NCBI GenBank assembly: GCA_015063005.1
Contig: SUTF01000005.1
Coordinates: 124,001 to 188,000, forward strand
Direction of reading: 5' to 3'
Source: Methanobrevibacter millerae
GTDB taxonomy: Archaea > Methanobacteriota > Methanobacteria > Methanobacteriales > Methanobacteriaceae
Length of the DNA: 64,000 bases
Positions 1-10,202 of the stretch are shown here, in pieces; the stretch's first letter is position 1, and each line of letters begins with the position of its first letter. The notes under the pieces were generated by a model that was not told the origin of the DNA, did not search any database, and saw nothing but the letters and a program-made list of their open reading frames with translations. A program made the translations under genes and the position numbers.

Positions 1-354
1 TCTATTGCTTTAGTTGTCATTGGTCTTTATGCTGCAATCTTTGTTGATAACATCATTAAGAAAATCATTGGTATCAGCTTTATAGAAGAGGGAGCCAATT
101 TGTTCATTGTAGGAATTGGTTATAAGGCTGATGGTATTGTTCCAATTTTAATGCCAAATATGGATCCGACCTGGTTTGCATCTAATGCATCATATCCTCT
201 CCCATATGGTTTGGTACTTACCAGCATTGTAATTGGAGCTTCTACGTTAGCAGTCATGTTGGCTTTAGTAATGGTTTTATACAGAAAATACGGTACTTTA
301 AGCACTAGCGTAATGTTGGCTGACACATCTAAACAGGAGGAATACGATGAATGA
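1..354 (+). CDS. ehbE: Energy-converting hydrogenase B subunit EhbE, 5' end outside window
   Basis: Partial gene: reading frame 1 is open from the first base to a TGA at 352-354, giving 117 visible residues. The product is a very hydrophobic MnhC/NuoK-like membrane subunit. It has the family-type stretch with an E-E-G-A-N-L-F core near visible residue 30 and further membrane segments after it. In the Ehb complex such antiporter-like subunits form part of the ion-translocating arm. The gene overlaps ehbF by 8 bases, and its position directly before the NuoN-like subunit matches the ehb order of Methanothermobacter. Subunit letter is assigned from order. Confidence 0.85.
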   Translation, partial: SIALVVIGLYAAIFVDNIIKKIIGISFIEEGANLFIVGIGYKADGIVPILMPNMDPTWFASNASYPLPYGLVLTSIVIGASTLAVMLALVMVLYRKYGTLSTSVMLADTSKQEEYDE

Positions 355-1804
355 ATTAATTCCATTAATGGTTATTGTTCCTATGATGGCAGCTTTGCTC
401 ATCAGTGCTTTTTCAAAATTCGATAAAGTTATCAAAGTATTGGCATTTGTTGTTGCTATATGTTTGCCTATCATTCCGTTGGCCTCAAATTATGGCCTTC
501 ATTTCTTCGGGGGTTATCAGCCGATTGTAGATAATGTTACAAACATTGTTTATCACCCGGCTATTACGTATTCATTTACATTCTTACAGCAAATAGTAAT
601 AGCAATTGTAGGAATTTTAACTTTCTTAGTAGTCTTTATTTACTTGACTAAATATAAAAAAGTCTCAGGACCTTACTTGTTCCTACTCTTCATGGGAACT
701 GCCTCTGTCACGGCTTTAATATTGACTGATGATATTTTCCACATGTTTGTGTTCTTTGAAATATTGGCACTTGCACAGGTAGGTATTGTGGCTGCTTCAT
801 CAATCGATTACAGCTATGAAATGGCTTTAAAATATATGATTTTAGGTTCTATCGGAAGCCCAATAATGCTTTTGGGAATCGGATTCCTATTGGCAATGAC
901 AGGTACGGTTAATGTTACTGATATTGTGGCTATTATTCGCGGTGGCCTTTTGGACATAACTTCTCCAGTATTCCTATTGTCACTTGGATTGATATTCTTT
1001 GGATGGTTATATGCTTCAGGTTTACCTCCATTCCATACAATCAAATCAGGAATTTACAGTAAAGCAGAACCTCATGGAGCAGCATTGCTTCAGTCATTTA
1101 CTGTTGTTTCAATGATATCAATTGTTTTAATAATGTTTAGAATCTATTCATCACTTCCAATATTTGAAGTTTTAATAGTTCTGTTCTCTGTTGTTGCAAT
1201 GATTCTTGGTGTATCTATGGCTTTAACTCAGACAGACTTTAGGCGTATGATTGGATTTTTAGCTGTTGGAGAGCTTGGTTTCATTGGATTGGGTATAGGT
1301 TTAGGAACTCAATTTGCAATTACAGCCGGTTTGTTCCAGGCATTAAATGAAATGGTTATTACTGCATTATTATTCATTGGATTTGGAGCCATTGTAAATG
1401 CTACTAATGAAGTGGATACCCGTAAATTGGGTGGTCTTTTAGCATCACATCCTAAAGTGGGAATCATGCTTTTAATTGGTGGTTTGGCTATGGCAGGTGT
1501 ACCTCCATTAAGCGGTTTCCAATCAAAATTAATGCTTGTTCAGGCTTCTTTAAGTTGTGGTTATCCCGAATTGTCCATTTTAACTATCATGGTCAGTATT
1601 GCAACCTTTGTAGTATTTGTAAAAACATTCTACTCTATGTTTTTAAGACCAAAACCACATGATTTAGAAGTTGTAGATAAAGATGTTCCAAGAGCAATGG
1701 TCTTTGCAATGTTTATATTGTTATTGATAATCATTGGATTTGGTTTATTCCCAGATATTGTAACCAGTGGAATTTCTAACTATGTAGGAGGTATATTGCA
1801 ATGA
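347..1804 (+). CDS. ehbF: Energy-converting hydrogenase B subunit EhbF (NuoL/M/N and MrpD-like)
   Basis: A 485-residue polytopic membrane protein with about 13-14 hydrophobic segments. It belongs to the proton-translocating NADH dehydrogenase/Mrp antiporter family. Family landmarks include a lysine-containing helix near residue 230 (G-L-P-P-F-H-T-I-K), the TDFRR segment near residue 300, and G-V-P-P-L-S-G-F near residue 385. It should couple ferredoxin-linked hydrogen oxidation or evolution to ion flow. The ATG at 347 has an AGGAGG ribosome site at 335-340 and overlaps the end of ehbE. Its 3' end overlaps ehbG by 4 bases. Confidence 0.92.
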   Translation: MNELIPLMVIVPMMAALLISAFSKFDKVIKVLAFVVAICLPIIPLASNYGLHFFGGYQPIVDNVTNIVYHPAITYSFTFLQQIVIAIVGILTFLVVFIYLTKYKKVSGPYLFLLFMGTASVTALILTDDIFHMFVFFEILALAQVGIVAASSIDYSYEMALKYMILGSIGSPIMLLGIGFLLAMTGTVNVTDIVAIIRGGLLDITSPVFLLSLGLIFFGWLYASGLPPFHTIKSGIYSKAEPHGAALLQSFTVVSMISIVLIMFRIYSSLPIFEVLIVLFSVVAMILGVSMALTQTDFRRMIGFLAVGELGFIGLGIGLGTQFAITAGLFQALNEMVITALLFIGFGAIVNATNEVDTRKLGGLLASHPKVGIMLLIGGLAMAGVPPLSGFQSKLMLVQASLSCGYPELSILTIMVSIATFVVFVKTFYSMFLRPKPHDLEVVDKDVPRAMVFAMFILLLIIIGFGLFPDIVTSGISNYVGGILQ

Positions 1805-2136
1805 AGCTTTATGATCAATTATTTTACATTGGGAAAAAGTTTAAAAAATTATTCTCTCCGGGTCCTGTAACTAATGCTGATGTTTCCGGAAGTATTACTG
1901 CAGAAATATTTATCATAGTTTCAATAGTAATTGCTTCTTTACTGCTTAGACATGTAAGTCTTTTACTTGCAGGCTTGGTTACTTTAATTCTTGCTATTGT
2001 GTTAATTACTAATATACCACTTATTCCTAAGTTCAAAATTGAACAAGAAGATTCATTAGAAAAAATGTTGTTCTATGCAGTCCTTGTTTTAGGATTAATT
2101 GTTGTATTCTTATATTGGGGTGGTACTCTTGTCTAA
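1801..2136 (+). CDS. ehbG: Energy-converting hydrogenase B subunit EhbG
   Basis: A 111-residue membrane protein with a short charged N-terminus (about 35 residues) followed by three hydrophobic segments near residues 37-53, 54-76 and 86-107. It starts at an ATG that overlaps the ehbF stop (ATGA arrangement). I recognise it mainly by position between the NuoN-like subunit and the MnhB-like subunit, where Ehb operons encode small membrane proteins related to Mrp antiporter subunits. No catalytic residues are visible. Confidence 0.8.
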   Translation: MKLYDQLFYIGKKFKKLFSPGPVTNADVSGSITAEIFIIVSIVIASLLLRHVSLLLAGLVTLILAIVLITNIPLIPKFKIEQEDSLEKMLFYAVLVLGLIVVFLYWGGTLV

Positions 2137-2404
2137 CAATATTAGAAATTTATTCGCAGCAGTAATAACTGCAATATTGTCAGTTACTTTATTTGATGCG
2201 GTTTACCATGTAAGCAGCATGATTACTCCTGGTGTAAGTAATATTTATAATGCTTTAGGAACTCAAATAGCACCAAATATGGTAACGGCAGTCATTTTTG
2301 ATTTCAGAGGTTACGATACCTTAGGTGAATCAATCATATTATTAACTGCTGGACTTGTAGTTTTACTCGTATTTGGTAGAGGAAGATTAGGGGGCAAACA
2401 ATGA
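2129..2404 (+). CDS. ehbH: Energy-converting hydrogenase B subunit EhbH
   Basis: A roughly 91-residue membrane protein resembling small Mrp-type subunits, with hydrophobic stretches at both ends and an aromatic/Gly-rich middle. No ATG exists near the start. I place it at TTG 2129, which gives M-S-N-N-I-R-N-L-F, overlaps the end of ehbG by 8 bases, and follows the GGGGTGGT purine run at 2117-2124. In-frame GTG 2120 and TTG 2099 are less likely. The stop overlaps the ehbI start (ATGA). Confidence 0.75.
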   Translation: MSNNIRNLFAAVITAILSVTLFDAVYHVSSMITPGVSNIYNALGTQIAPNMVTAVIFDFRGYDTLGESIILLTAGLVVLLVFGRGRLGGKQ

Positions 2405-2871
2405 GTCAAATTCTTAAATTAATATCTTTACCAATTTCAATTTTATTGATTTGTTTAGGTATAATGACTATTCTTGGAGGACACATAACTCCTGGTGGAG
2501 GTTTCCAAGGTGGAGCAATGATTGCCTCTGGAGTTATATTGTCTATTCTGGTTTATGGATTAGGTAATTCCCCATTAGAATTTTCACATACCTATATAGA
2601 TATATTTGAATCCGTAGGTGCATTAGGATATATCATTTTAGGATTGGTCGGATTATTTGCGGGAGGATTCTTCCTGTACAACGTTGGAGCGGATATCTTC
2701 AATATTGTTCCTGCATCAATCCAGTCAATATTCCATTATCCTGACACTACAAATGCAGGTATCATTCCGTACTTAAACATCTTTGTAGGTTTAAAAGTAT
2801 TTGTAGGATTAAGCGCTATCGTAATTGCATTTGCAGGATTTAAAAAATTAGTCGAGGAGGAAGGAGAATGA
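2401..2871 (+). CDS. ehbI: Energy-converting hydrogenase B subunit EhbI (MnhB-like)
   Basis: A 156-residue membrane protein of the MnhB/MrpB family, shown by the signature [13 protein letters not shown] near residues 26-38 and four hydrophobic segments. In Mrp antiporters this subunit is part of the cation-translocating module; here it should serve the ion channel of Ehb. The ATG overlaps the stop of ehbH, and the stop overlaps the start of ehbJ, which suggests translational coupling. Length is normal for the family. Confidence 0.88.
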   Translation: MSQILKLISLPISILLICLGIMTILGGHITPGGGFQGGAMIASGVILSILVYGLGNSPLEFSHTYIDIFESVGALGYIILGLVGLFAGGFFLYNVGADIFNIVPASIQSIFHYPDTTNAGIIPYLNIFVGLKVFVGLSAIVIAFAGFKKLVEEEGE

Positions 2872-3119
2872 TATCTGTAGGACCTATAATATTCGGATTG
2901 TTATTGGGAATAATTATTGGATCTCAAATTAAAACAGGCAATATCTCCGATACTTCATTCAAGACTTCCTCATATGTGATTATTATTATTGCTGGGTTAA
3001 TAATGGCATGGCAACTGGGAGAATTCCCATTTTATGATTATTTCCCATTGTCAACTGCTTTCGCTTCAGCTTTGATTGGTGTTTTGTTGTCTAAATTCAT
3101 ATTTGCAAGGAGTAGCTAA
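2868..3119 (+). CDS. ehbJ: Energy-converting hydrogenase B subunit EhbJ
   Basis: An 83-residue protein with three hydrophobic segments and few charged residues. It starts at an ATG overlapping the ehbI stop by 4 bases, preceded by a GGAGGAAGGAG ribosome site inside ehbI. It is assigned by its place between the MnhB-like subunit and the polyferredoxin. The function is presumed structural in the membrane arm. No motif is visible. Confidence 0.75.
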   Translation: MISVGPIIFGLLLGIIIGSQIKTGNISDTSFKTSSYVIIIIAGLIMAWQLGEFPFYDYFPLSTAFASALIGVLLSKFIFARSS

Positions 3120-3130
3120 GGGGTGTTATA

Positions 3131-4531
3131 ATGTTTTTATCAACTAATACATGTGATGGAAAAGGAGAGTGCATTAAACAGTGTCCTACAAAAGCAATCC
3201 GTTTAATTAATGGAAAGGCTTTTAGCTGCCTTACTTGTGGAATTTGTTATGAAAACTGTCCTAATGATGCTATTTTCATTAATAGTTATGGCGGTTATGT
3301 TATAGACAGGGCAAAATGTAATGGATGTGGAATCTGTATGTACAACTGTCCTACAGATAATATCCATATAGAAGACGGCATTGTTTATGGATTATGTTCA
3401 CGCTGTGGTGTTTGTAGTGAAATTTGCCCATCAAGAGTTGATGGAAGTGAGTTCACTCGGGAAAAACAGATTAATTTCATACATTCAATGAATGTTCTTA
3501 TTCCAAATTATGACAATCTTCCTCTGAAAAAGGACAAGATTAAAGAAGTTTCAAGGGGATACTTCGGAACGGACTTTGATAAATGTATATTCTGTGGAAG
3601 ATGTTATCAGTATTGTCCTACAAGTGCAATAGAAGTCGTTCGTGACAGGTCTGAAGGAATTTGTAGTGAATGTAGATTGTGTAATGATGTCTGTCCAAAC
3701 GGATCCATGAACAAGAACCAAATTATCAACAAAACATCCTGTACCCTTTGTCTTAACTGTATGAAGGCATGTCCTAATAATGCAATATCAATGGACAATT
3801 TCAAATTGGTTGTCAATAAAATCAATCAGAAGGCAGATGGCCATATCGTTTCATGTCTTAACTGTGGACTATGTTCCGATTTATGTGAAAATGGATCACT
3901 GATTAAAGATGATTCCAAATTAAGATATGACCCAACCAAAGATGTGGATTCAACTCATGATGTTGCAATCAGTCACTGTCCTGTTAAAATATTGCATGAA
4001 GACGAAGAAATGTTCATTTATGATGAGTTTGAAGAAGCTGAACTTCCGACACTCGCAGGATTTTGTGTGAGCTGTGGAAAATGTGTTCAAGTTTGTGATG
4101 TAGTCAATGCTAGAGGATATAAGGTTGCTAGCTGGGATGGAAGCGTTTCCGATGAATGTATCTCTTGTGGAATCTGTTGCGAGGAATGTCAAGAGGATGC
4201 TATCACATTGTACAGGGGTACGATTTCAGTCGACCTGGAAAAATGTATATTGTGTGAAAACTGTGCTGTGCACTGTCCGGTTAACGCAATTCCTAGAACA
4301 ACAATGTATAAGGCAGAAATTTGCGGTGGATTTAATTTAATTGACCAAAAATTATGTATGCATTGTGGTTTATGTCATAAGGTATGTCCATATGAAGCAA
4401 TCGATGAAGTTAATGGTGAATTCATAGTCAATGAAGAGAAATGTACCTATTGCGGAGCATGTAAGAACAGCTGTCCTGCAAATGCATTCATCTTCGAGAG
4501 AAATTTTAAAGATTCAATAGAGGGTATTTAA
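3131..4531 (+). CDS. ehbK: Energy-converting hydrogenase B polyferredoxin EhbK
   Basis: A 466-residue soluble iron-sulfur protein. I count 13 four-cysteine motifs of the form CxxCxxC(x)3C spread over the full length. The first is degenerate (CxxxxxCxxxC near residue 8) and several end in CE, CD or CQ instead of CP. Each could bind a [4Fe-4S] cluster, making a long electron wire that probably feeds the hydrogenase small subunit. The gene follows ehbJ by 11 bases and abuts ehbL with no spacer. It is hydrophilic with no signal peptide, so it should act on the cytoplasmic side. Confidence 0.93.
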   Translation: MFLSTNTCDGKGECIKQCPTKAIRLINGKAFSCLTCGICYENCPNDAIFINSYGGYVIDRAKCNGCGICMYNCPTDNIHIEDGIVYGLCSRCGVCSEICPSRVDGSEFTREKQINFIHSMNVLIPNYDNLPLKKDKIKEVSRGYFGTDFDKCIFCGRCYQYCPTSAIEVVRDRSEGICSECRLCNDVCPNGSMNKNQIINKTSCTLCLNCMKACPNNAISMDNFKLVVNKINQKADGHIVSCLNCGLCSDLCENGSLIKDDSKLRYDPTKDVDSTHDVAISHCPVKILHEDEEMFIYDEFEEAELPTLAGFCVSCGKCVQVCDVVNARGYKVASWDGSVSDECISCGICCEECQEDAITLYRGTISVDLEKCILCENCAVHCPVNAIPRTTMYKAEICGGFNLIDQKLCMHCGLCHKVCPYEAIDEVNGEFIVNEEKCTYCGACKNSCPANAFIFERNFKDSIEGI

Positions 4532-5023
4532 ATGAGAAGTATGCTAAGAGTAGCTTTGGAAGGAGCGTTTACTAACTTTAAAAGAATCTTTTTTGCTGCA
4601 GATAGAGTAACTGATATGGAGTTAAGAAGACAGATTTCTACACTGTCCGTTGAAGTGGACGACAGGGTGGACGAATCTGCATGTATCGGTTGCGCAGGCT
4701 GTGCAAATGTCTGTCCAACTAATGCTATTGAGATGAAAAAACTAGCATCACCGGTTAAGATAACTGATGATTGGATTAAAAATGAGGTACCTGAAATTAA
4801 TCTTGAAAAATGTATAGTTTGCTATTACTGTCATGATTTCTGCCCTGTATATTCACTTTATGGGCAAAAAGGAACTATTCATCCAAGTTGTGTTGGAGAT
4901 CAGGAAGTCAATGTCAATGAACTAATCGAACAGCCAGTTAAGATTTCAGAAGATAAACTTAAAGTTATTGCAACTTATCTTTCAGACAAAACTGTGTTAA
5001 AAAATAGAGAGGATGGTGAATAA
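4532..5023 (+). CDS. ehbL: Energy-converting hydrogenase B ferredoxin subunit EhbL
   Basis: A 163-residue protein with two [4Fe-4S] motifs, C-I-G-C-A-G-C-A-N-V-C-P near residue 50 and C-I-V-C-Y-Y-C-H-D-F-C-P near residue 94. This is the NuoI/8Fe ferredoxin-like subunit of membrane [NiFe] hydrogenases, which carries electrons between soluble or poly-ferredoxin and the small subunit. The N-terminal 40 residues are basic and may touch the membrane arm. The start codon follows the ehbK stop directly, and the stop directly precedes ehbM. Confidence 0.92.
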   Translation: MRSMLRVALEGAFTNFKRIFFAADRVTDMELRRQISTLSVEVDDRVDESACIGCAGCANVCPTNAIEMKKLASPVKITDDWIKNEVPEINLEKCIVCYYCHDFCPVYSLYGQKGTIHPSCVGDQEVNVNELIEQPVKISEDKLKVIATYLSDKTVLKNREDGE

Positions 5024-5470
5024 ATGGGTATTAAATCTTTTTCAAGAGCAAGAGCAATACATGTAATGCTAGTTTATACCGGAGGGTGTAACGGTTGCGA
5101 TATTGAAATTGTAAACTCAATATTGTCTCCAAGGTTTGATGCTGAACAATATAAGGTGTTTTTAACTTGGAATCCTCGTGAAGCTGATGTATTGGTGGTA
5201 ACAGGACCTGTTACCAGTCTAAACAGAAAACCTCTGGAAGCTATTTATGAAGCTATCCCTGACCCTAAGCTGGTTGTAGCTGCTGGGAGTTGTGCATTGA
5301 TGGGTGGAGTATATAAAAACATTCATGGAGATATTCCATCAGAAGAAATTGAAGGACCAGTTGAAAACATTATACCTGTTGCCGCCAAAGTGCCTGGTTG
5401 TGCAGTAAGACCTCAAGATGTTTTGGCTGGTGTGGTATCATTATTACCAACATTATTAGATGCGGATTAG
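5024..5470 (+). CDS. ehbM: Energy-converting hydrogenase B small subunit EhbM
   Basis: A 148-residue NuoB-like small subunit of a group 4 [NiFe] hydrogenase. The proximal [4Fe-4S] cluster ligands can be placed at C22 and C25 (G-G-C-N-G-C-D-I-E), C90 (G-S-C-A-L-M-G-G) and C126 (P-G-C-A-V-R-P). It pairs with EhbN to form the hydrogenase core. There is no signal peptide, as expected for the cytoplasm-facing group 4 enzymes. GGTG just upstream of the ATG lies inside the end of ehbL. Confidence 0.95.
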   Translation: MGIKSFSRARAIHVMLVYTGGCNGCDIEIVNSILSPRFDAEQYKVFLTWNPREADVLVVTGPVTSLNRKPLEAIYEAIPDPKLVVAAGSCALMGGVYKNIHGDIPSEEIEGPVENIIPVAAKVPGCAVRPQDVLAGVVSLLPTLLDAD

Positions 5471-5478
5471 GTGATTAA

Positions 5479-6606
5479 ATGGAGGAAAAAGTACCAAGAA
5501 GTAATATTATCGAAACAGAAATTCCAATGGGTACAGTTCACCCTGCTGCATTGGAACCTTATAGGGTAAGGCTTTTCGTTGAAGATGAAATCGTTCAGGA
5601 AGCCGAAATAACAATTGGTGTGAATCATAGGGGAATTGAACGTATTATGGAAGGATTACCTGTTGAAAAAGCCAATTCCTTAACTGAAAAGATTTGTGGA
5701 ATCTGTTCAAATTCACATATATGGAACTCCTGCAGAACCGCAGAAATAGGTCTTGATATTGAAGTGCCTGAACGAGCCAAATATATTCGTATAATAATGG
5801 GCGAACTTGAAAGATTGCACTCCCATTTCCTTTATTTAGCACACGGTTGTGAAACTGTGGCTCATGAAACCTTTTCAATGAGAGTGTTCTACTTAAGGGA
5901 AATTGTCATGGAACTCCTTGGAATGATTGGAGGAAATAGAGTTCAATATGGTTGTTCTGTTCTTGGTGGTGTAAGGCCAAGATGTGATTTGGATGATGCT
6001 AAATTACAAAGACTTAAGGAGGATATGGATAAGATAGAAGAAGGATTAACAGATTTTGCCCAAAGATTCATGGCAGATTCAATATTGATGTCAAGAATCA
6101 CTGGTGTTGGTGCGCTACCTGCTAAACAAGCTATTAAATTGGCTGTAACTGGGCCTTCTTTAAGGGCAACAGGTGTCGCCCGAGACTTGAGGACAACTAT
6201 GTTTGAATATGATGATTTCGATTTCAATATTGTCACTCAACCTGATGGTGATGTAAAATCAAACTTTTTAATGAGGGCTTTAGAATCATTTGAATCAATT
6301 AAAATCATTCGTCAAGCTATTGCTAATATTCCTGAAGGAAAAGTTGTTAATAGGGATTGGGAAATGTTTGACACGGATATTATTGAAAGTTATATTGAAG
6401 TTCCAAGAGGAACCCTTTATCATTCTTATTCATTGGAAAGTGGAAGAGTTAGACATTCAATTATTAGAACCCCATCAATGGCAAATATTGGTGCAATGCA
6501 ATATGCATGTATTGGCGATCATATTACTGATGCTCAGCTATGTATTGTGCAATGTGACCCATGTTTTACATGTACTGATAGGGCAATTGAAATTATAAGG
6601 AGATAG
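5479..6606 (+). CDS. ehbN: Energy-converting hydrogenase B large subunit EhbN ([NiFe] site)
   Basis: A 375-residue NuoD-like catalytic subunit. Both nickel-binding pairs are intact: C73/C76 in K-I-C-G-I-C and C362/C365 in D-P-C-F-T-C. The protein ends ten residues after the last cysteine, so there is little or no C-terminal peptide to remove, unlike most [NiFe] hydrogenases. It should reduce ferredoxin with hydrogen at the expense of the ion gradient, supplying electrons for CO2 assimilation. A GGTGATTAA sequence precedes the ATG. Eight bases separate it from ehbM. Confidence 0.95.
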   Translation: MEEKVPRSNIIETEIPMGTVHPAALEPYRVRLFVEDEIVQEAEITIGVNHRGIERIMEGLPVEKANSLTEKICGICSNSHIWNSCRTAEIGLDIEVPERAKYIRIIMGELERLHSHFLYLAHGCETVAHETFSMRVFYLREIVMELLGMIGGNRVQYGCSVLGGVRPRCDLDDAKLQRLKEDMDKIEEGLTDFAQRFMADSILMSRITGVGALPAKQAIKLAVTGPSLRATGVARDLRTTMFEYDDFDFNIVTQPDGDVKSNFLMRALESFESIKIIRQAIANIPEGKVVNRDWEMFDTDIIESYIEVPRGTLYHSYSLESGRVRHSIIRTPSMANIGAMQYACIGDHITDAQLCIVQCDPCFTCTDRAIEIIRR

Positions 6607-6610
6607 AATC

Positions 6611-7615
6611 ATGTTTGGAATTAACTCTATTGCATTAAATTCAGTTCTTGCAGTAATAATCACTGTTGTGGTTTGTTTTCTAATTTCCACATTATTGCCG
6701 GGAATTGAAAGAAAATATGTTCATGCAAGAATTCAACAAAGAATCGGACCTCCTGTTACAAGTCCTGGAATTATGGCTCCTATTAAATTCTTATTTAAGG
6801 AAAATATTAATCCGTCTTCTCCAGTTCCTGGTTTATACAAGGCATTGCCTATAATATGTTTCATTGTCGTATTATGCATATTGATTGCATTAACTCCTTA
6901 TGCATATGCAATACCTGCCCTTGCAAGTTTGGTTGCAATTGTAGGTCTTTTAAAAGTTGAGGAAATTTGTTATGTGTTAATGGGATCTTTATCCAAATCA
7001 ATAATGTCTGTTAGAATGCCTTTCCCTGATAGGGTAAAAGGTGCAGCACATTTGAATACTACACTTTCATTCATTGAAGATATAAGTGCAAGGAGATCTC
7101 TAAGGATGATTACTTATGGATCATTTCCATTGTATTTGGCATTATTTGCTCCTGTAACTCAGGCTAGAAGCATTTTCCTTCAGGATATTGTGTTACACCA
7201 GCAAATTCATGGACCATTCTTATTTACGGTCTCTGGTGGAATTGCAGCTATTGTATTTTTCATTGGTTATATGATTGTATTGAATGAATATCCATTTTCA
7301 ATCATTAAAGCTAAATGTGATGTTATTGAAGGACCATATATGGAATATGCCGCTAAATACAGATCCATTGTCTTTATTACAAGAGGATTCTTAATGTTGA
7401 CATTAGGTGTTTTATTCTCAGTATTGTTTATTGGAATTCCACCGACAATATTCTCTCCAACAATATTAATTAACATTGTTGTTGTTTTGGTATTTGTATT
7501 GATGATGGGAATATTTTCAGCATTTACTCCTGTATTTACCAATAGGCAACTCCTGCCAACAATACTTGGAGCGACCTTGCTTGGAATATTGTCTATTGTT
7601 CTTGGATTATTATGA
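6611..7615 (+). CDS. ehbO: Energy-converting hydrogenase B membrane subunit EhbO (NuoH-like)
   Basis: A 334-residue NuoH/HyfC-like membrane protein with about 8 hydrophobic segments. The family-type cytoplasmic loop [15 protein letters not shown] is at residues 33-47, and E-Y-P-F and E-G-P-Y-M-E-Y segments follow near residues 230 and 245. NuoH homologues link the hydrogenase core to the membrane arm. The start is 4 bases after ehbN, with AAGGAGAT upstream. Confidence 0.93.
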   Translation: MFGINSIALNSVLAVIITVVVCFLISTLLPGIERKYVHARIQQRIGPPVTSPGIMAPIKFLFKENINPSSPVPGLYKALPIICFIVVLCILIALTPYAYAIPALASLVAIVGLLKVEEICYVLMGSLSKSIMSVRMPFPDRVKGAAHLNTTLSFIEDISARRSLRMITYGSFPLYLALFAPVTQARSIFLQDIVLHQQIHGPFLFTVSGGIAAIVFFIGYMIVLNEYPFSIIKAKCDVIEGPYMEYAAKYRSIVFITRGFLMLTLGVLFSVLFIGIPPTIFSPTILINIVVVLVFVLMMGIFSAFTPVFTNRQLLPTILGATLLGILSIVLGLL

Positions 7616-7625
7616 GGTGATTATT

Positions 7626-7889
7626 TTGAAATTTGTTATGAGACCATATCATATAGTAAGTCTTGGAGGCTATATTGTAGAATGGGATTTTCCATATAGG
7701 AATCTCATAGTTGTAAATAAAACCTCTGAACCAATTAAAGTTGAAATTCCTGTATTTCATGAGGAATGGATTTCTGAACATCGTGAATTGGGTCTTGATG
7801 TGATTCCAGTCAGTCGTGAGGATAATTATTTGCGCATGTGGAAAAAAGCCCATGCTGAATTAGATAAAATTAGGCCAAAAAATGAATGA
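7626..7889 (+). CDS. ehbP: Energy-converting hydrogenase B subunit EhbP
   Basis: An 87-residue hydrophilic protein with an N-terminal [16 protein letters not shown] segment that matches my memory of the EhbP family in Methanobacteriales. I choose TTG 7626 because a GAGGTGAT ribosome site ends about 5 bases before it; ATG 7638 is the alternative. A longer in-frame start at 7566 would sit inside ehbO and is unlikely. The role in the complex is not known. It overlaps ehbQ by 8 bases. Confidence 0.8.
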   Translation: MKFVMRPYHIVSLGGYIVEWDFPYRNLIVVNKTSEPIKVEIPVFHEEWISEHRELGLDVIPVSREDNYLRMWKKAHAELDKIRPKNE

Positions 7890-8541
7890 TTATAGTATTA
7901 CTATTAAAACCTATGAAAAAAAGGGAGTTTTAGATGATATTACTGCTGTAATTAGTAATTATGGTGCTAATATTAGCTATACTCATCTTTATGTTGAAAA
8001 AAATAATATGGGTTCCATTAATCTTGAACTTGAGCATGTCGATGATATAGATGCCTTAATGAAGGATTTGAATGAAATTCCTGAAGTTCACTCTATTGAA
8101 TTGCATGGGTCTCAATTGGACATCTATGGAAAACGTATCATCATCGTTGGTGGCGGAGCCCAAGTATCTCAGGTTGCAATGGGTGCTATAACTGAGGCGG
8201 ATAGACATAACATACGTGGAGAACGTATAAGTATCGATACCATTCCGTTGGTTGGTGAACGTAATATTGCAGAGGCTGTAGAAGCTATTTCCCGTTTGCC
8301 TCGTGTAAGCGCATTGGTTCTTGCGGGATCACTTATGGGTGGTGAAATTTCCGAATCTGTAAAACAGGTTAAAAAGGAAAATAATCTCATTGTCATTTCT
8401 TTGAATATGCCGGGAAGTGTAACGAAGTATGCTGATTTGATTGTTACAGATCCGATTCAGGCAGGTGTATTGGCTGTTATGGCTATTGCAGATACTGCCG
8501 TATTTGATATTTCACGTTTGGGTGATAATATCAAATTTTAA
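7882..8541 (+). CDS. ehbQ: EhbQ, ACT-domain protein at the end of the ehb operon
   Basis: A 219-residue soluble protein with an N-terminal ACT domain (residues about 4-75, starting [17 protein letters not shown]) and a C-terminal domain beginning with [11 protein letters not shown] domains bind small ligands such as amino acids, so this is more likely a regulator than a structural subunit. It is translationally coupled to ehbP by an 8-base overlap. A T-rich tract at 8542-8570 follows the stop and may end the operon. Confidence 0.85.
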   Translation: MNDYSITIKTYEKKGVLDDITAVISNYGANISYTHLYVEKNNMGSINLELEHVDDIDALMKDLNEIPEVHSIELHGSQLDIYGKRIIIVGGGAQVSQVAMGAITEADRHNIRGERISIDTIPLVGERNIAEAVEAISRLPRVSALVLAGSLMGGEISESVKQVKKENNLIVISLNMPGSVTKYADLIVTDPIQAGVLAVMAIADTAVFDISRLGDNIKF

Positions 8542-8625
8542 TTACTTTTTTTAATAAATTTTGTTTAAAAATTATTATTTGCTTATGTTCAATCTTATAA
8601 TATTAAATATATCAAATGATATAAG

Positions 8626-8634
8626 TTTATATTA
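8626..8634 (+). promoter_or_regulatory. TATA box of the ABC transporter operon
   Basis: TTTATATTA lies 49 bases before the ATG at 8683, so transcription would start near 8655 and leave a leader of about 27 bases. The identical nine bases stand upstream of mcrB, mtrE and the marker 14 gene in this window. Confidence 0.6.
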
Positions 8635-8682
8635 GAGATTAGAAGTAGCTTCTATATCTTATAATGACTATGGTGTTTTAAA

Positions 8683-9516
8683 ATGAATAGAAAAATAGGT
8701 GTTATTTTAGCTTTAGTTTTAGTTGCTTTTTTAGTCATGGGCTCTGCTAGTGCAGGTTTATTTGACTTTTTAGGCGGTAATTCTAATTCTCGTAATGTAA
8801 CTAACGATAATAATACTTTTATTGTTGGTTTTGATGCTGAGTTCCCACCTTATGGGTTTTCAGATGGTAAAGGCGGATATCAAGGTTTTGACTTAGATTT
8901 AGCTCAAGAAGTTTGTAACAGAAACAACTGGACTTTAGTAAAACAACCAATTGACTGGGATGCTAAAGATTCTGAGCTTAATTCAGGAACTATTGACTGT
9001 ATTTGGAATGGATTTACTATAAATGGTAGGGAAAAAGATTATACTTGGTCTAATGCTTACATTGATAACAAACAAGTTGTTGTTGTAAAAGAAGATTCTG
9101 GTATTAATTCACTTGATGATTTAAAAGGTAAAACTGTAGAAACACAAAAAGATTCCTCTGCATTAGCAGCTCTTAAAGGTGATAATAAAACTTTAGGTGA
9201 CAGCTTTGCTAAATTGGTTGAAGTTGCAGATTATAATACTGGTATTATGGATTTAAAATCTGGTGCTTGTGATGCTGTAGCATTGGATATTGGTGTAGCA
9301 CAATACCAAGTTAGCAACGGAAACAATACTGGATTAAAAATATTGAATGATAGTATTTCATCTGAACAATATGGTATCGGATTTAAATTAGGTAATACTG
9401 CATTAAAAGACCAAGTACAAAAAACTTTAGATGAAATGTACGCTGATGGTACTGTTGCTAAAATTGCAGAAAACTACTCATCATATGGTGTTCCAGGTTC
9501 CCTTATTCAAAAATAG
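8683..9516 (+). CDS. Amino-acid ABC transporter substrate-binding protein (family 3)
   Basis: A 277-residue extracellular solute-binding protein of the polar amino acid family. The N-terminus (residues 1-24) is a signal peptide ending A-S-A-G; there is no lipobox cysteine. The mature part contains the family opening F-I-V-G-F-D-A-E-F-P-P-Y-G-F and K-G-G-Y-Q-G-F-D-L-D-L-A, and a V-A-L-D-I motif near residue 200. It is followed by a matching permease and ATPase, so it forms a complete importer. The specific ligand cannot be read from the sequence. Confidence 0.92.
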   Translation: MNRKIGVILALVLVAFLVMGSASAGLFDFLGGNSNSRNVTNDNNTFIVGFDAEFPPYGFSDGKGGYQGFDLDLAQEVCNRNNWTLVKQPIDWDAKDSELNSGTIDCIWNGFTINGREKDYTWSNAYIDNKQVVVVKEDSGINSLDDLKGKTVETQKDSSALAALKGDNKTLGDSFAKLVEVADYNTGIMDLKSGACDAVALDIGVAQYQVSNGNNTGLKILNDSISSEQYGIGFKLGNTALKDQVQKTLDEMYADGTVAKIAENYSSYGVPGSLIQK

Positions 9517-9541
9517 ATTTTGATTTGAGGTAGAATAACGT

Positions 9542-10192
9542 ATGATGTTAGAATCTATGGTAGGATTATTGTTGGATGGTATGATAACATCCATTGAAAT
9601 ATTCCTACTTACTTTATTATTTTCACTTCCATTAGGATTATTAATTTCATTTGGACGAATGAGTAGTTTCGGACCTCTTAGATGGTTAATGAAAGTTTAC
9701 ATTTCCATTATGAGGGGTACGCCATTAATGTTACAATTGATTGTAGTGTTCTTTGGTCCTTATTATATATTTGGTATGACTCTTTCTCCGGATTATCGTT
9801 TTATTGCAGTTATTATTGCATTTTCCATAAATTATGCCGCATACTTTGCTGAAATTTATCGTGGAGGAATTGAAGCTATTCCTAAGGGTCAATATGAGGC
9901 CGCACAGGTATTGGGTTACAATAAGTTCCAAACATTTTTTATAATAATATTGCCTCAAGTATTTAGAATTATTCTTCCTTCTGTAACAAATGAAGTTATT
10001 ACTCTTGTAAAAGATACATCATTATCATTTGTAATCGCAGTTCCGGAAATGTTTACTGTTGCAAAACAAATTGCAGCTGCTGATGCTTCAATTGCTGCAT
10101 TGCTTGTTGCAGGTATATTCTATTATGTATTCAATGTGATTGTAGCATTTGTAATGGCACGTTTAGAAAGTCGTTATAATTATTTAGCTTAA
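9542..10192 (+). CDS. Amino-acid ABC transporter permease (HisM/GlnP type)
   Basis: A 216-residue membrane protein with about five hydrophobic segments. It has the permease EAA loop [14 protein letters not shown] near residue 120 and the R-G-T-P-L-M-L-Q-L motif near residue 60, both typical of the polar amino acid family. Two ATGs occur in tandem at 9542 and 9545 after a GAGGT site; either could be used. It lies 25 bases after the binding protein gene and 10 bases before the ATPase gene. Confidence 0.92.
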   Translation: MMLESMVGLLLDGMITSIEIFLLTLLFSLPLGLLISFGRMSSFGPLRWLMKVYISIMRGTPLMLQLIVVFFGPYYIFGMTLSPDYRFIAVIIAFSINYAAYFAEIYRGGIEAIPKGQYEAAQVLGYNKFQTFFIIILPQVFRIILPSVTNEVITLVKDTSLSFVIAVPEMFTVAKQIAAADASIAALLVAGIFYYVFNVIVAFVMARLESRYNYLA

Positions 10193-10202
10193 GGGGATTA
10201 TT

